Both the position numbers and the translations under genes were made by a program. From contig NZ_CM001837.1 of the NCBI RefSeq assembly GCF_000355805.1, forward strand, positions 1,950,155 through 2,014,154: DNA of 64,000 bases, read 5' to 3'. Positions 26,723 to 34,533 of this stretch are shown piece by piece (within the stretch, counting starts at the first letter, position 1; every line of letters begins with the position of its first letter). The stretch is from Dokdonia sp. PRO95 (GTDB lineage: Bacteria > Bacteroidota > Bacteroidia > Flavobacteriales > Flavobacteriaceae). The notes below the pieces were generated by a model that was given only the letters and a program-made list of their open reading frames with translations, ran no database searches and was not told the origin of the DNA.

Positions 26723-26736
26723 GCTTTCGCGAAAGC
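26723..26736. repeat. GCTTTCGCGAAAGC palindrome, intergenic
   Basis: Perfect copy 10 bp before the ATG of the ACMSD-like gene; flanks AGTA...TACT extend it with one mismatch. Confidence 0.9.
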
Positions 26737-26792
26737 GTACTACGCAATCGCTGTTGTGTTTTTAAAAATACAATTATTATATGAGTACCGCC

Positions 26793-27254
26793 TTACTCTT
26801 TTACCTTCTTGAGTTGTATATAATATAAGACGAGTAGTATAATAAAACCGCCAAAGGTTGCCACCAAAAAATAACTACTTAATCCCGTCTGTTTACCCAC
26901 GGCAACTGCCATAGATTGATATACTAGCCACCCAAAAAGAAGGGTGCAATACAGCGCCATTTGTGACATAAAGGTTTTTGTAACGGTAACCTGTGCCTCA
27001 TTTTTAACCCCTTGCTTATGCTTATTAATCTTTATAGACTTGCCTGTCATAAACTGGAATAGTAAGATAAGTACGACGCTAAGTACGGGTAAGATAAAAA
27101 GTTCATTTTTTGACCCATATCTATCTGCCACCCCAGTCGCATCAAAGTGCATAGGTACCTCGTCTGGAATGTCTCCATAGTGTATCAAAATCATCGCAAA
27201 GGTAACTCCCGCTACGAGCCAACTTAGTATCCAGAAAATCTTTTTAATATCCAT
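26793..27254 (-). CDS. DUF1648 membrane protein
   Basis: 153 residues with about four membrane helices. IHYGDIPDEVPMHFDATGVADRYGSKNEL is the DUF1648 signature, found also in the N-terminal part of SdpI-like immunity proteins. Its start codon directly abuts the stop of the SDR gene upstream, so it belongs to the kynurenine operon transcript. No role in tryptophan breakdown is known for this family; transport or a membrane-stress role would be guesses. Confidence 0.85.
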   Translation of the reverse strand: MDIKKIFWILSWLVAGVTFAMILIHYGDIPDEVPMHFDATGVADRYGSKNELFILPVLSVVLILLFQFMTGKSIKINKHKQGVKNEAQVTVTKTFMSQMALYCTLLFGWLVYQSMAVAVGKQTGLSSYFLVATFGGFIILLVLYYIQLKKVKE

Positions 27255-28034
27255 CTACAAGCTTTTTGTGCGCCCTCCATCTACAGGGACATTTATTCCA
27301 TTAATAAATGAAGCGGCTTCACTAGCAAGAAAAACGATTGCATTTGCAACCTCTTCTGGCTTTGCAAAACGTTTTGCTGGTGAAGCGTTTGCCATAGTTT
27401 GTGATACCTCTTCTATAGATTTCCCAGTCTTTTTTGCCTTGTTTTCTATAATCTCAGAGAGTCTGCCCGTAGCGGTTGCACCAGGAAGTACGTTATTTAC
27501 GGTAATGCCGTATTGTCCTAGTTCATTTGCCATCGTTTTACTCCAGTTTGCCACGGCACCACGTATCGTATTACTCACGCCTAGACCATCTAGCGGTTGC
27601 TTTACCGAGGTAGAAATCACGTTAATAATACGCCCATATCCTTCGGCTTTCATCCCTGGAAGTACGGTTTGTGTTAATAGATGATTGGTTTGTAGGTGTT
27701 GGGTAAACGCTTTCGCGAAAGCGGTAATATCTGCATCCACAATTGGTCCACCTGGAGGGCCACCCGTGTTATTGATTAATATGTGATACACATTGCCCGT
27801 TGCCGAAACAGCAGCTGCCACCTCCTGCGGATTTGTAAAATCTGCCACCACATAGCTGTGCTTTTGTGAACCGTTATTAGGTAACTGTGCGATAACATTT
27901 TTGAGCTTTTCTTCTGTACGAGCAGCAAGGGTTACGTTTGCACCTTCTTCTGCTAGACCCATTGCGGTTGCAAGTCCAATCCCTGCTGTAGAGCCACAGA
28001 CGAGGGCATTTTTATTAGTTAGGTTTAGTTTCAT
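27255..28034 (-). CDS. Short-chain dehydrogenase/reductase family protein
   Basis: 259 residues with an intact cofactor loop (GSTAGIGLATA) and NNTGGPPGG where NAG is usual. The catalytic Tyr-x-x-x-Lys region reads VSNTIRGAVANW, so Tyr appears to be Ser and Lys to be Arg. The C-terminal NVLPGATATGRL and INGINVPVDGG are typical of the classical FabG-like branch. It lies between the aldehyde dehydrogenase and the DUF1648 gene. An oxidoreductase step after aminomuconate is possible, but the substituted active site makes the activity doubtful. A palindrome at 27709-27722 is read as AFAKAF. Confidence 0.82.
   Translation of the reverse strand: MKLNLTNKNALVCGSTAGIGLATAMGLAEEGANVTLAARTEEKLKNVIAQLPNNGSQKHSYVVADFTNPQEVAAAVSATGNVYHILINNTGGPPGGPIVDADITAFAKAFTQHLQTNHLLTQTVLPGMKAEGYGRIINVISTSVKQPLDGLGVSNTIRGAVANWSKTMANELGQYGITVNNVLPGATATGRLSEIIENKAKKTGKSIEEVSQTMANASPAKRFAKPEEVANAIVFLASEAASFINGINVPVDGGRTKSL
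27709..27722. repeat. GCTTTCGCGAAAGC palindrome in SDR gene
   Basis: Perfect copy; flanking bases differ, so 14 bp only. Read as AFAKAF on the minus strand. Confidence 0.9.
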
Positions 28035-28092
28035 AGTATGTGATTGCGAGCGTAGCGAACTAATCTGTCCGAGCGAACTCTAATTTTATTTT

Positions 28093-29535
28093 CTAATTAT
28101 ATTTTATACAAACATTCTTTGCTTCAGTAAAAAATCGGAGCGCTTCAAAGCCGCCTTCACGACCCACGCCGCTAGCTTTCACTCCGCCAAAGGGTGTGCG
28201 CAAATCTCGATTCATCCACGTATTCACCCAGACAATACCAGCTTCAAGTACATTGCTTAAACGCATTGTTCTGTCAAGCTGCTGAGTCCAAACCGTTGCA
28301 GAGAGTCCGTATTTTGTTCCGTTTGCTAGTGCAAGGGCTTCTTCTTCGGTGTCAAAAGGCATTATAGTCACCACAGGTCCAAAAATCTCTTCTTGGTTAA
28401 GTTTACAGTTATTACTCTCCACCTCAATAACCGTAGGTTCTAAGTAATAGCCCTTCTCATATCCTGCAACGGTTACTCGTTTACCACCACAAAGAACAGT
28501 GCCTCCGTATGCCTGCGCATTATTAATATAATCTTCTACTTTCTCAAGATGTGATTTTGAAACGAGAGCTCCAAGGTTTGTTTTCTCTTGTGATGGATGT
28601 CCCACAACTAACTCCTTAACTTTTGAAATGAAATCACTTTTAAATCGGTCATAAATAGATTGCTCTACAAAAATGCGACTCCCACAGAGACAGATTTGCC
28701 CTTGATTTGCAAAGGAACTCCTTACCGTTGTGGCAAGCATATCTTCATAATTGCAATCGGCAAAAATGAGGTTTGGGTTTTTACCACCTAGTTCTAGCGA
28801 GAGTTTTTTAAACATAGGTGCACACGTCTTTGCAAGATGCGCTCCCGTTTTTGTGCCTCCCGTAAAGCTTATCGCCTTGATATCTTTATGTTCTAAAATA
28901 GCTTGTCCCGTTGTTTGCCCCAGTCCGTGTACAATATTGAGAACACCAGGAGGAAGCTCTGCCTCCGTACAAATCTCACCTAGTAGGTAAGCTGTCATAG
29001 GAGTCACTTCACTAGGTTTTGCAATCACACAATTGCCAGCGGCTATTGCTGGAGCGATTTTCCAGGTAAAAAGATACAGCGGTAAATTCCACGGACTTAT
29101 GCATCCCACCACGCCTATGGGTTTACGCAGGGTAAAATTCATTGCGTTCAGCCCCACACTCTCGTGACTCTCTGCCGAAAACTGAGTGATCGCATTTGCA
29201 AAAAACCGAAAGTTACTCGCCGCCCTCGGGATATCTACAGCCATTGCTAATGAAACCGGTTTCCCATTATCCCGACTTTCGGCCTGAGCAAGTTCTTCAA
29301 GTCTAGCTTCAATGCCACTTGCAATGTTCATCAAGATGCGACTGCGCTTATCAAGTGTGGTGCTGGACCACTGCGGGAATGCCGCTTTCGCGAAAGCGGT
29401 AGCCTCCTCAATATCTTGCGCGCTACTATTAGGAATCTGCCCATATACCTCACCTGAAGCTGGCTCATAATTATCTAACCAATCATTTGATGCTGGATTT
29501 ATATAGTCGCCGTTTATGTAGTTTTTGATGTTCAT
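28093..29535 (-). CDS. Aldehyde dehydrogenase, probable aminomuconate-semialdehyde dehydrogenase
   Basis: 480 residues of the NAD-dependent ALDH family. SLELGGKNPN carries the general-base Glu, FANQGQICLCGSR the nucleophilic Cys, and SFTGGTKTG the cofactor turn. The end (TPFGGVKASGVGREGGFEALRFFTEAKNVCIKY) resembles 2-hydroxymuconic/2-aminomuconic semialdehyde dehydrogenases. In this operon the fitting step is oxidation of 2-aminomuconate semialdehyde to 2-aminomuconate. Its start abuts the RidA stop. A palindrome at 29384-29397 is read TAFAKAAF. Substrate assignment rests on neighbours. Confidence 0.87.
   Translation of the reverse strand: MNIKNYINGDYINPASNDWLDNYEPASGEVYGQIPNSSAQDIEEATAFAKAAFPQWSSTTLDKRSRILMNIASGIEARLEELAQAESRDNGKPVSLAMAVDIPRAASNFRFFANAITQFSAESHESVGLNAMNFTLRKPIGVVGCISPWNLPLYLFTWKIAPAIAAGNCVIAKPSEVTPMTAYLLGEICTEAELPPGVLNIVHGLGQTTGQAILEHKDIKAISFTGGTKTGAHLAKTCAPMFKKLSLELGGKNPNLIFADCNYEDMLATTVRSSFANQGQICLCGSRIFVEQSIYDRFKSDFISKVKELVVGHPSQEKTNLGALVSKSHLEKVEDYINNAQAYGGTVLCGGKRVTVAGYEKGYYLEPTVIEVESNNCKLNQEEIFGPVVTIMPFDTEEEALALANGTKYGLSATVWTQQLDRTMRLSNVLEAGIVWVNTWMNRDLRTPFGGVKASGVGREGGFEALRFFTEAKNVCIKYN
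29384..29397. repeat. GCTTTCGCGAAAGC palindrome in aldehyde dehydrogenase gene
   Basis: Perfect copy, extended to 16 bp by C/G (29383-29398). Read as AFAKA. Confidence 0.9.
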
Positions 29536-29982
29536 CTATTCCGGCTTATAAGCCATTACCTTAATCTCAACCACCAGATGCGGGTGTGGTAGCTGGTGTA
29601 CGGCTACGGTGGTTCTTGCAGGGCCAGTTTCTTTATTAAAAAACTCTCCGTAGGCTTCGTTGTAACCACCAAAATCATTCATATTAACAAGAAACGACGT
29701 GACATCTACCACATCTTCCATCGTGGCATTTGCGGTTGCGAGTGTTTTCTTTATGTTTTCTAGTACGGCTCTGGTTTGCTCTTTGATATCAAGGTGCATT
29801 GTACCCATCTCGTCTATCACGTGCACGCCTGCAAAGGTGTTATCTGCCTTGCGGCTGCTGGTGCCCGAGACAAATAGAAAGTCTCCAGCTCTTTTAATAT
29901 GAGGATAAGCTCCTCTAGGTGTCACTTTCTTTTCATTAAAAGGATCGCCTTGTAAACGTAGGTCTAAATCTTTATCACTCAT
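29536..29982 (-). CDS. RidA/YjgF family protein, possible 2-aminomuconate deaminase
   Basis: 148 residues of the RidA trimer-forming family. [25 protein letters not shown] contains the conserved Arg that binds carboxylates and the family C-terminal Glu. General RidA proteins hydrolyse reactive imines. In tryptophan and nitrobenzene operons a RidA-like enzyme deaminates 2-aminomuconate, and its position immediately before the semialdehyde dehydrogenase, with no gap, supports that here. It has an N-terminal extension of about 20 residues compared with canonical RidA (about 128). Confidence 0.83.
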   Translation of the reverse strand: MSDKDLDLRLQGDPFNEKKVTPRGAYPHIKRAGDFLFVSGTSSRKADNTFAGVHVIDEMGTMHLDIKEQTRAVLENIKKTLATANATMEDVVDVTSFLVNMNDFGGYNEAYGEFFNKETGPARTTVAVHQLPHPHLVVEIKVMAYKPE

Positions 29983-29997
29983 AGGTATATGATTTTG

Positions 29998-31398
29998 TTA
30001 TATATTTCCGGCTATGGCATCGTCGTGCAAGATGTCTTCTGTAGCCTGTTGTACTTTTTTTAATTTCGCTTTAAGCGAAAGAGAATCAGGTAGTAATCCG
30101 TCATCCAGTAGGTTTAAAATAGCCTTGTTTTGTGCTCTACCGCGCGTCATTGCCTCTTTGTATCCTATCGCCTCGTTAAAAGTTACTAAACTATATTTTG
30201 AGTAATACTCCGTAGGAAATTCTTTCTCAAATTGTGTCTCTAGCTTTCTCTTTTCTTGAAACATAGGGTGAGCCGTGTGTTCTTTCATCTCGTGAAAGTT
30301 ATCTACCGCAAGGTCTGCAATGGCATCTGTATCTGGTTTTCTGGTTTTTTCAAATTCCTTGAAAACCTTCTCCCATCCTTGATCGCCAAATGCATCTAGC
30401 GTCTCGTCAAAAACTACCACATCTTCAAAACTGGCATTCATCCCTTGCCCATAAAATGGAACAATGGCGTGTGCCGCATCTCCTAGTATACACGTTTTTC
30501 CAAAAGCGCTCCACGGGTGGCATTTTATAGTACCTAGCGGCCCTACAGGATTTTCTTCATACTCTTTTACCAGTTCTGGCATCATAGGGATAGCGTCTGG
30601 AAACTGTCTTGTAAAGTATTCTGTAATTGCAGCTGGACTATCTAGCGATGCAAAACTATCTGGTGCATCTTCATAATCTATAAATAGCGTTACGGTAAAA
30701 CTCCCATCTAGGTTAGGTAAAGCAATGATCATATCTCGACCACGTGGCCAGATGTGTAAGGCATTTTTTTCAGTGCGGTAACCGCCATTTTCGGCAGGAG
30801 GGAAGGTGAGTTCCTTATAACCGTGACCTAAGTAATCTTGCGAGAAGCTGAATAAAAAGTCGCGACTCATATACATACTCTTACGCACTGCAGATCCTGC
30901 ACCATCTGCACCTAGAATAATATCTGCAGTGATGGTTTGCTCTTCTTTTGTGTGATAATCTGTAAAGGTTGCCGTAGCATTTTTAAGATCTACGTTTGTA
31001 CACGCCTGGTTGAAGTGTACTTGTAAGGTATCATACTCATCTGCCGCATTGAGTAGCATAATGTTGAGGTCTGTACGTGAGATAGAATTTATGTATTCAT
31101 CTGTACGTCCAGAATACGGACTAAAAAGCGTGTTACTTTCTTTGTCGTGCAACATCCTTCCATTCATAGGGATACACAAATCTTTTACTCGATCTTCAAG
31201 ACCTACGAGACGTATTCCCTTTAAACCTCTGTCTGATAAAGCGAGGTTGATACTTCTACCAGCATCTTGATGTACGGCTCTAAGGTCTGGACGCTTTTCC
31301 ATCAAGGTGATTTTATAACCACGTTGCGCCATACGTAATGCTAGAAGCGAACCGCAAAGGCCTGCGCCTATAATGAGTATGTGTTCTTGTTTTGCCAT
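29998..31398 (-). CDS. kmo: Kynurenine 3-monooxygenase
   Basis: 466-residue FAD aromatic hydroxylase converting L-kynurenine to 3-hydroxykynurenine with NADPH and O2. The FAD-binding IIGAGLCGSLLALRMAQRGY is at the N-terminus. DAGRSINLALSDRGLKGI is the KMO-specific stretch. ILGADGAGSAVR and ILGDAAHAIVPFYGQGMNASFEDV are the second and third flavin motifs. The protein is close to the usual length and ends in a hydrophilic tail. It lies 49 bp downstream of the PaiB-like gene. Confidence 0.95.
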   Translation of the reverse strand: MAKQEHILIIGAGLCGSLLALRMAQRGYKITLMEKRPDLRAVHQDAGRSINLALSDRGLKGIRLVGLEDRVKDLCIPMNGRMLHDKESNTLFSPYSGRTDEYINSISRTDLNIMLLNAADEYDTLQVHFNQACTNVDLKNATATFTDYHTKEEQTITADIILGADGAGSAVRKSMYMSRDFLFSFSQDYLGHGYKELTFPPAENGGYRTEKNALHIWPRGRDMIIALPNLDGSFTVTLFIDYEDAPDSFASLDSPAAITEYFTRQFPDAIPMMPELVKEYEENPVGPLGTIKCHPWSAFGKTCILGDAAHAIVPFYGQGMNASFEDVVVFDETLDAFGDQGWEKVFKEFEKTRKPDTDAIADLAVDNFHEMKEHTAHPMFQEKRKLETQFEKEFPTEYYSKYSLVTFNEAIGYKEAMTRGRAQNKAILNLLDDGLLPDSLSLKAKLKKVQQATEDILHDDAIAGNI

Positions 31399-31447
31399 AT
31401 TATATTGTGAGTACTAGTGTGATTTCTCCGTTAGTACTTTTTGAATT

Positions 31448-32065
31448 TTATTTATTTCTCAAGCACTCCATTTCGTCTGCGACGGCTTTGTCGTTTGGAG
31501 TTCCATTTTCGCGTAAGCTAGATACTACAGCAGCGTGATTTTTATCGTTTCTGTTTTGTGACATCTTTTTTACAGCTTCAACACTCGTGATCTCAATCTC
31601 AAATGCCACGACGCCGTTTATTTGTCGCAATGTCTTTTCAGAAAGCGCATCCATATCTATTGGATTTTTTTGAGGTGCTTCATACTTATCCATCAATGCT
31701 TTGATGGATTTATAAGTGCCTTCCTTATCTAGTAAAAGCACATTACCTCTCACTTGTACGGCCGTATAGTTCCAGGTGGATACTTCTTCAAAATCGTACC
31801 AACTAGCCGAAATAAAACTGTGAGGTCCATTAAAAATACAGAGCGCCTCTGCGCCATTGTTGAGGTGAGCAACTTGCTCATTCATTTTTGAGATGTGTGC
31901 GTGTATTATTTCGGTGCCGTCTGGGCGTTTTGATAATTCTAAAGGGATGTGTGTTGCACACGATTTTCCGTCAAGATTTGTGACAAGAATCCCAAAAGCA
32001 TTTTCTTTTAAGAAACTGCGTATCTCCTCTGGGTTTTCATTTTTATAAATCTCAGGGATATACAT
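31448..32065 (-). CDS. PaiB-like FMN-binding protein
   Basis: 205 residues of the PaiB/FMN-binding split-barrel family (MYIPEIYKNENPEEIRSFLKENAFGILVTN, then IPLELSKRPDG, SASWYDFEEVSTWNYTAVQVRG, and a C-terminal VEAVKKMSQNR). B. subtilis PaiB was named a transcriptional repressor of sporulation and protease genes, but the fold is that of a flavin reductase/oxidase. Its single-base overlap with kynU and place before kmo suggest a role in this pathway, perhaps flavin chemistry or regulation; which one is open. Confidence 0.87.
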   Translation of the reverse strand: MYIPEIYKNENPEEIRSFLKENAFGILVTNLDGKSCATHIPLELSKRPDGTEIIHAHISKMNEQVAHLNNGAEALCIFNGPHSFISASWYDFEEVSTWNYTAVQVRGNVLLLDKEGTYKSIKALMDKYEAPQKNPIDMDALSEKTLRQINGVVAFEIEITSVEAVKKMSQNRNDKNHAAVVSSLRENGTPNDKAVADEMECLRNK

Positions 32066-33327
32066 TACAGTATCTTTTTGAGTCGTTCTACCATTTCAAA
32101 TACGTCTTGATAACTATTGTAAAGCGGTGCTGGAGCGACGCGTATTACATCTGGCTCACGCCAGTCTGAGATGACTCCTGCTTCGGTGAGTTTTTTGTGC
32201 AAACTCTTATCGGCATTTTTTACTTGAATACTTAGTTGACACCCACGTTGCGCTGGATCGCTAGGTGTAATGATAGCGATGTGCTCATTGTTGAGTTCGT
32301 TTACTAAGAACTCTAGGTAACCAGTGAGTTTTTCAGATTTTGCACGTATGTTGCTCATACCAGCTTCCTCAAAAATATCTAAGCTCGCCTTTACCGCTGC
32401 CATACTGAGGATAGGAGGATTTGATAATTGCCAGCCTTCGGCAGTTGGGATTGGATCAAAGCCTTTGCGCATATTAAAGCGTGTGTCCTTATTTTGTCCC
32501 CACCAGCCCGTAAAGCGCTGTATATTTTTATCTGTATGGTGGCGCTCGTGTACAAAGCATCCACCTAGACTTCCTGGGCCGCTGTTGAGGTATTTATAAG
32601 TACACCACACGGCAAAATCTGCACCGCTCTCGTGTAAGTCTGGCATAATATTACCCACTCCGTGTGCAAGGTCAAAGCCTACTTTGCTGCCGTTGTTATG
32701 ACCTAAGTCAGTGATTTTTTTAATAGGGTAGCACTGTCCAGAATAATAGTTTGTGTTACCAATTAAAAGAAGCGCAACGCTGTCGCCGTGTTCTTTTACA
32801 AGTGCTTCTAGGTCTTCATAACGGCATAATTCTTCTCCTTCTCGAGGTTGCCATAGTATAAGGCTCGTCTCTGGATCATACCCACGCTGGCGTATCTGAC
32901 TTTCTACCGCATACTTATCTGACGGGAAAGCATCGCTTTCTATAATTATTTTATGACGTGATGGCGTAGGATTATAAAATGAAACCATCATCAAGTGAAG
33001 ATTTGTCGTGAGGGTATTCATTATGACTACCTCACTAGGTTTTGCACCTACGATGTGTGCCATAGGTTTTGCGAGTTCCTCGTGATAAGACATCCACGGA
33101 GTTTCTTCTTTAAAATGCCCTTCAACACCCAGATCTGCCCAGTCATTGAGTTCTTGCTCGATGTATTGTGCGACAGATTTTGGCTGACAGCCTAGACTGT
33201 TTCCGCAGAGGTAGATAAGTTCGTTATCTTCTTTGTCTACTGGTATGTAGAAGTGATTACGGTACTCTTTAAGGGGATCTTTTTCGTCTTGCGCTTTCGC
33301 GAAAGCGAGATTATTTTCATACACCAT
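32065..33327 (-). CDS. kynU: Kynureninase
   Basis: 420-residue PLP enzyme (fold type I) cleaving kynurenine or 3-hydroxykynurenine to anthranilate or 3-hydroxyanthranilate plus alanine. The opening YLCGNSLGCQPKS is the kynureninase signature; FDLAHGVGN holds the PLP-binding Asp, and CTYKYLNSGPGSLGG the Schiff-base Lys. First gene of the operon, with a 339-bp divergent gap upstream. A palindrome at 33293-33306 lies within the first 13 codons (LAFAKAQ), which is unusually close to the start. Confidence 0.96.
   Translation of the reverse strand: MVYENNLAFAKAQDEKDPLKEYRNHFYIPVDKEDNELIYLCGNSLGCQPKSVAQYIEQELNDWADLGVEGHFKEETPWMSYHEELAKPMAHIVGAKPSEVVIMNTLTTNLHLMMVSFYNPTPSRHKIIIESDAFPSDKYAVESQIRQRGYDPETSLILWQPREGEELCRYEDLEALVKEHGDSVALLLIGNTNYYSGQCYPIKKITDLGHNNGSKVGFDLAHGVGNIMPDLHESGADFAVWCTYKYLNSGPGSLGGCFVHERHHTDKNIQRFTGWWGQNKDTRFNMRKGFDPIPTAEGWQLSNPPILSMAAVKASLDIFEEAGMSNIRAKSEKLTGYLEFLVNELNNEHIAIITPSDPAQRGCQLSIQVKNADKSLHKKLTEAGVISDWREPDVIRVAPAPLYNSYQDVFEMVERLKKIL
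33293..33306. repeat. GCTTTCGCGAAAGC palindrome in kynU
   Basis: Perfect copy at codons 8-12, read AFAKA; CGC...GCG flanks extend it to 16 bp. Confidence 0.9.
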
Positions 33328-33554
33328 ATATGCTGTTTTCTTGAAGAACTATTGCTTGTCTAAAAATAATGATTTTAAGGGAGAAATGTTCATTACAACG
33401 GTAGGAAGCGTTTTCAAAAACTACGATAGTTAGGTGAGTGTAATTAAGTTTTTTTTACCGAAGGGAGTTGTGAGTTATTTTAGAAAAAATACATATTATG
33501 CACTTACGAGATGTTAGTCTTAGTGCTATTTGTGGCAATACATATCGCGGTTAC

Positions 33555-33568
33555 GCTTTCGCGAAAGC
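33555..33568. repeat. GCTTTCGCGAAAGC palindrome, intergenic
   Basis: Perfect core with TTAC/GTAA flanks, a 22-bp palindrome (33551-33572), about 85 bp upstream of the queE promoter box. Confidence 0.9.
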
Positions 33569-33652
33569 GTAATTAAATCCAACCTATACGCAACATATGT
33601 TAACCTTAAACAGACTCTCACAATGGATGGTTTTAAATCTAGTAGTATTATC

Positions 33653-33660
33653 TATCTTTG
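33653..33660 (+). promoter_or_regulatory. -7 box of queE (TATCTTTG)
   Basis: Exact TAnnTTTG ending 6 bp before the ATG at 33667, the same spacing as at tatA; predicts a leaderless message. Confidence 0.55.
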
Positions 33661-33666
33661 CACGCT

Positions 33667-34308
33667 ATGACAAAACAGGCCCTAGATTCATTACAAGCAC
33701 AAATAGACCTTGGTGAGATGCTTCCGCTTATGGAGGAATTTTATACCATACAAGGAGAAGGATTCCATAAAGGAACAGCAGCTTACTTTATACGAGTAGG
33801 TGGTTGTGACGTGGGATGTCACTGGTGTGATGTGAAGGAAAGTTGGGATGCTGCAATACACCCTCCTACAAATGCAAATACCATTGCCGAAAATGCTGCA
33901 AAGTATTCAGATACTATTGTGGTAACTGGTGGTGAGCCGCTTATGTGGGATATGAACCCGCTTACTAAAAAATTAAAGTCACTAGGACTTACAACTCACA
34001 TAGAAACTTCTGGTGCCTACCAGCTTTCTGGTGATTGGGACTGGATATGTCTTTCTCCCAAAAAACGTATGCTGCCTACACAGTCTGTACTAGAAAAAGC
34101 AAACGAACTGAAGGTGATTATCTTTAATAAGTCAGATTTTGACTTTGCAGAGAAGCACGCCGCACAAGTGGGTGAGGACTGTATTCTATACTTACAGCCA
34201 GAATGGTCTGTGCGTGATAAAATGGTGCCACTCATTGTAGATTATGTGATGAAAAACCCAAAGTGGAAGGTGAGCTTACAGACACATAAGTATTTGAATA
34301 TACCTTAG
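33667..34308 (+). CDS. queE: 7-carboxy-7-deazaguanine synthase QueE
   Basis: 213 residues from ATG 33667 (MTKQALDSLQAQ); the frame is open three codons further to a TTG inside the promoter box, so I exclude that. A radical SAM enzyme of queuosine biosynthesis. The cluster motif is CDVGCHWC (CxxxCxxC), preceded by FYTIQGEGFHKGTAAYFIRVGG, which is diagnostic for QueE. TGGEPLMWD and IETSGAY are the SAM-binding strands. No other queuosine gene is adjacent. Confidence 0.94.
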   Translation: MTKQALDSLQAQIDLGEMLPLMEEFYTIQGEGFHKGTAAYFIRVGGCDVGCHWCDVKESWDAAIHPPTNANTIAENAAKYSDTIVVTGGEPLMWDMNPLTKKLKSLGLTTHIETSGAYQLSGDWDWICLSPKKRMLPTQSVLEKANELKVIIFNKSDFDFAEKHAAQVGEDCILYLQPEWSVRDKMVPLIVDYVMKNPKWKVSLQTHKYLNIP

Positions 34309-34459
34309 TAGGCTTTAGGCTTTAAGCTTTAAGCGATATGCCATAAGCTAGTGATAGTTTTACGGAGATGATGAAGTTGGTAGTCCAACAGTTTCTGTAC
34401 ATCGTTCTTAAAAATTTCAACGCCAAATATCCAGCAACTTTATATTTGCTAACAGCTAA

Positions 34460-34474
34460 TTTTCGCGAAAGCGC
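34460..34474. repeat. Shortened palindrome copy, intergenic
   Basis: TTTTCGCGAAAGCGC, one arm changed, 5 bp before the secDF/queE terminator. Confidence 0.7.
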
Positions 34475-34475
34475 A

Positions 34476-34511
34476 TAAAAAAATCCGCTACTTCTCAGTA
34501 GCGGATTTTCT
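34476..34511. terminator. Bidirectional terminator queE/secDF
   Basis: AAAATCCGCTAC (34480-34491) pairs with GTAGCGGATTTT (34498-34509), with T-rich ends for both strands. Confidence 0.85.
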
Positions 34512-34533
34512 ATATATTGAGTTTCTTAGAAGC

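Larger units (their letters stand above)
33328..33666. other. Divergent intergenic region kynU-queE
   Basis: 339 bp with a palindrome copy at 33555-33568 and the queE -7 box at its right end. I find no clear TAnnTTTG for kynU and no coding frame. Confidence 0.65.
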
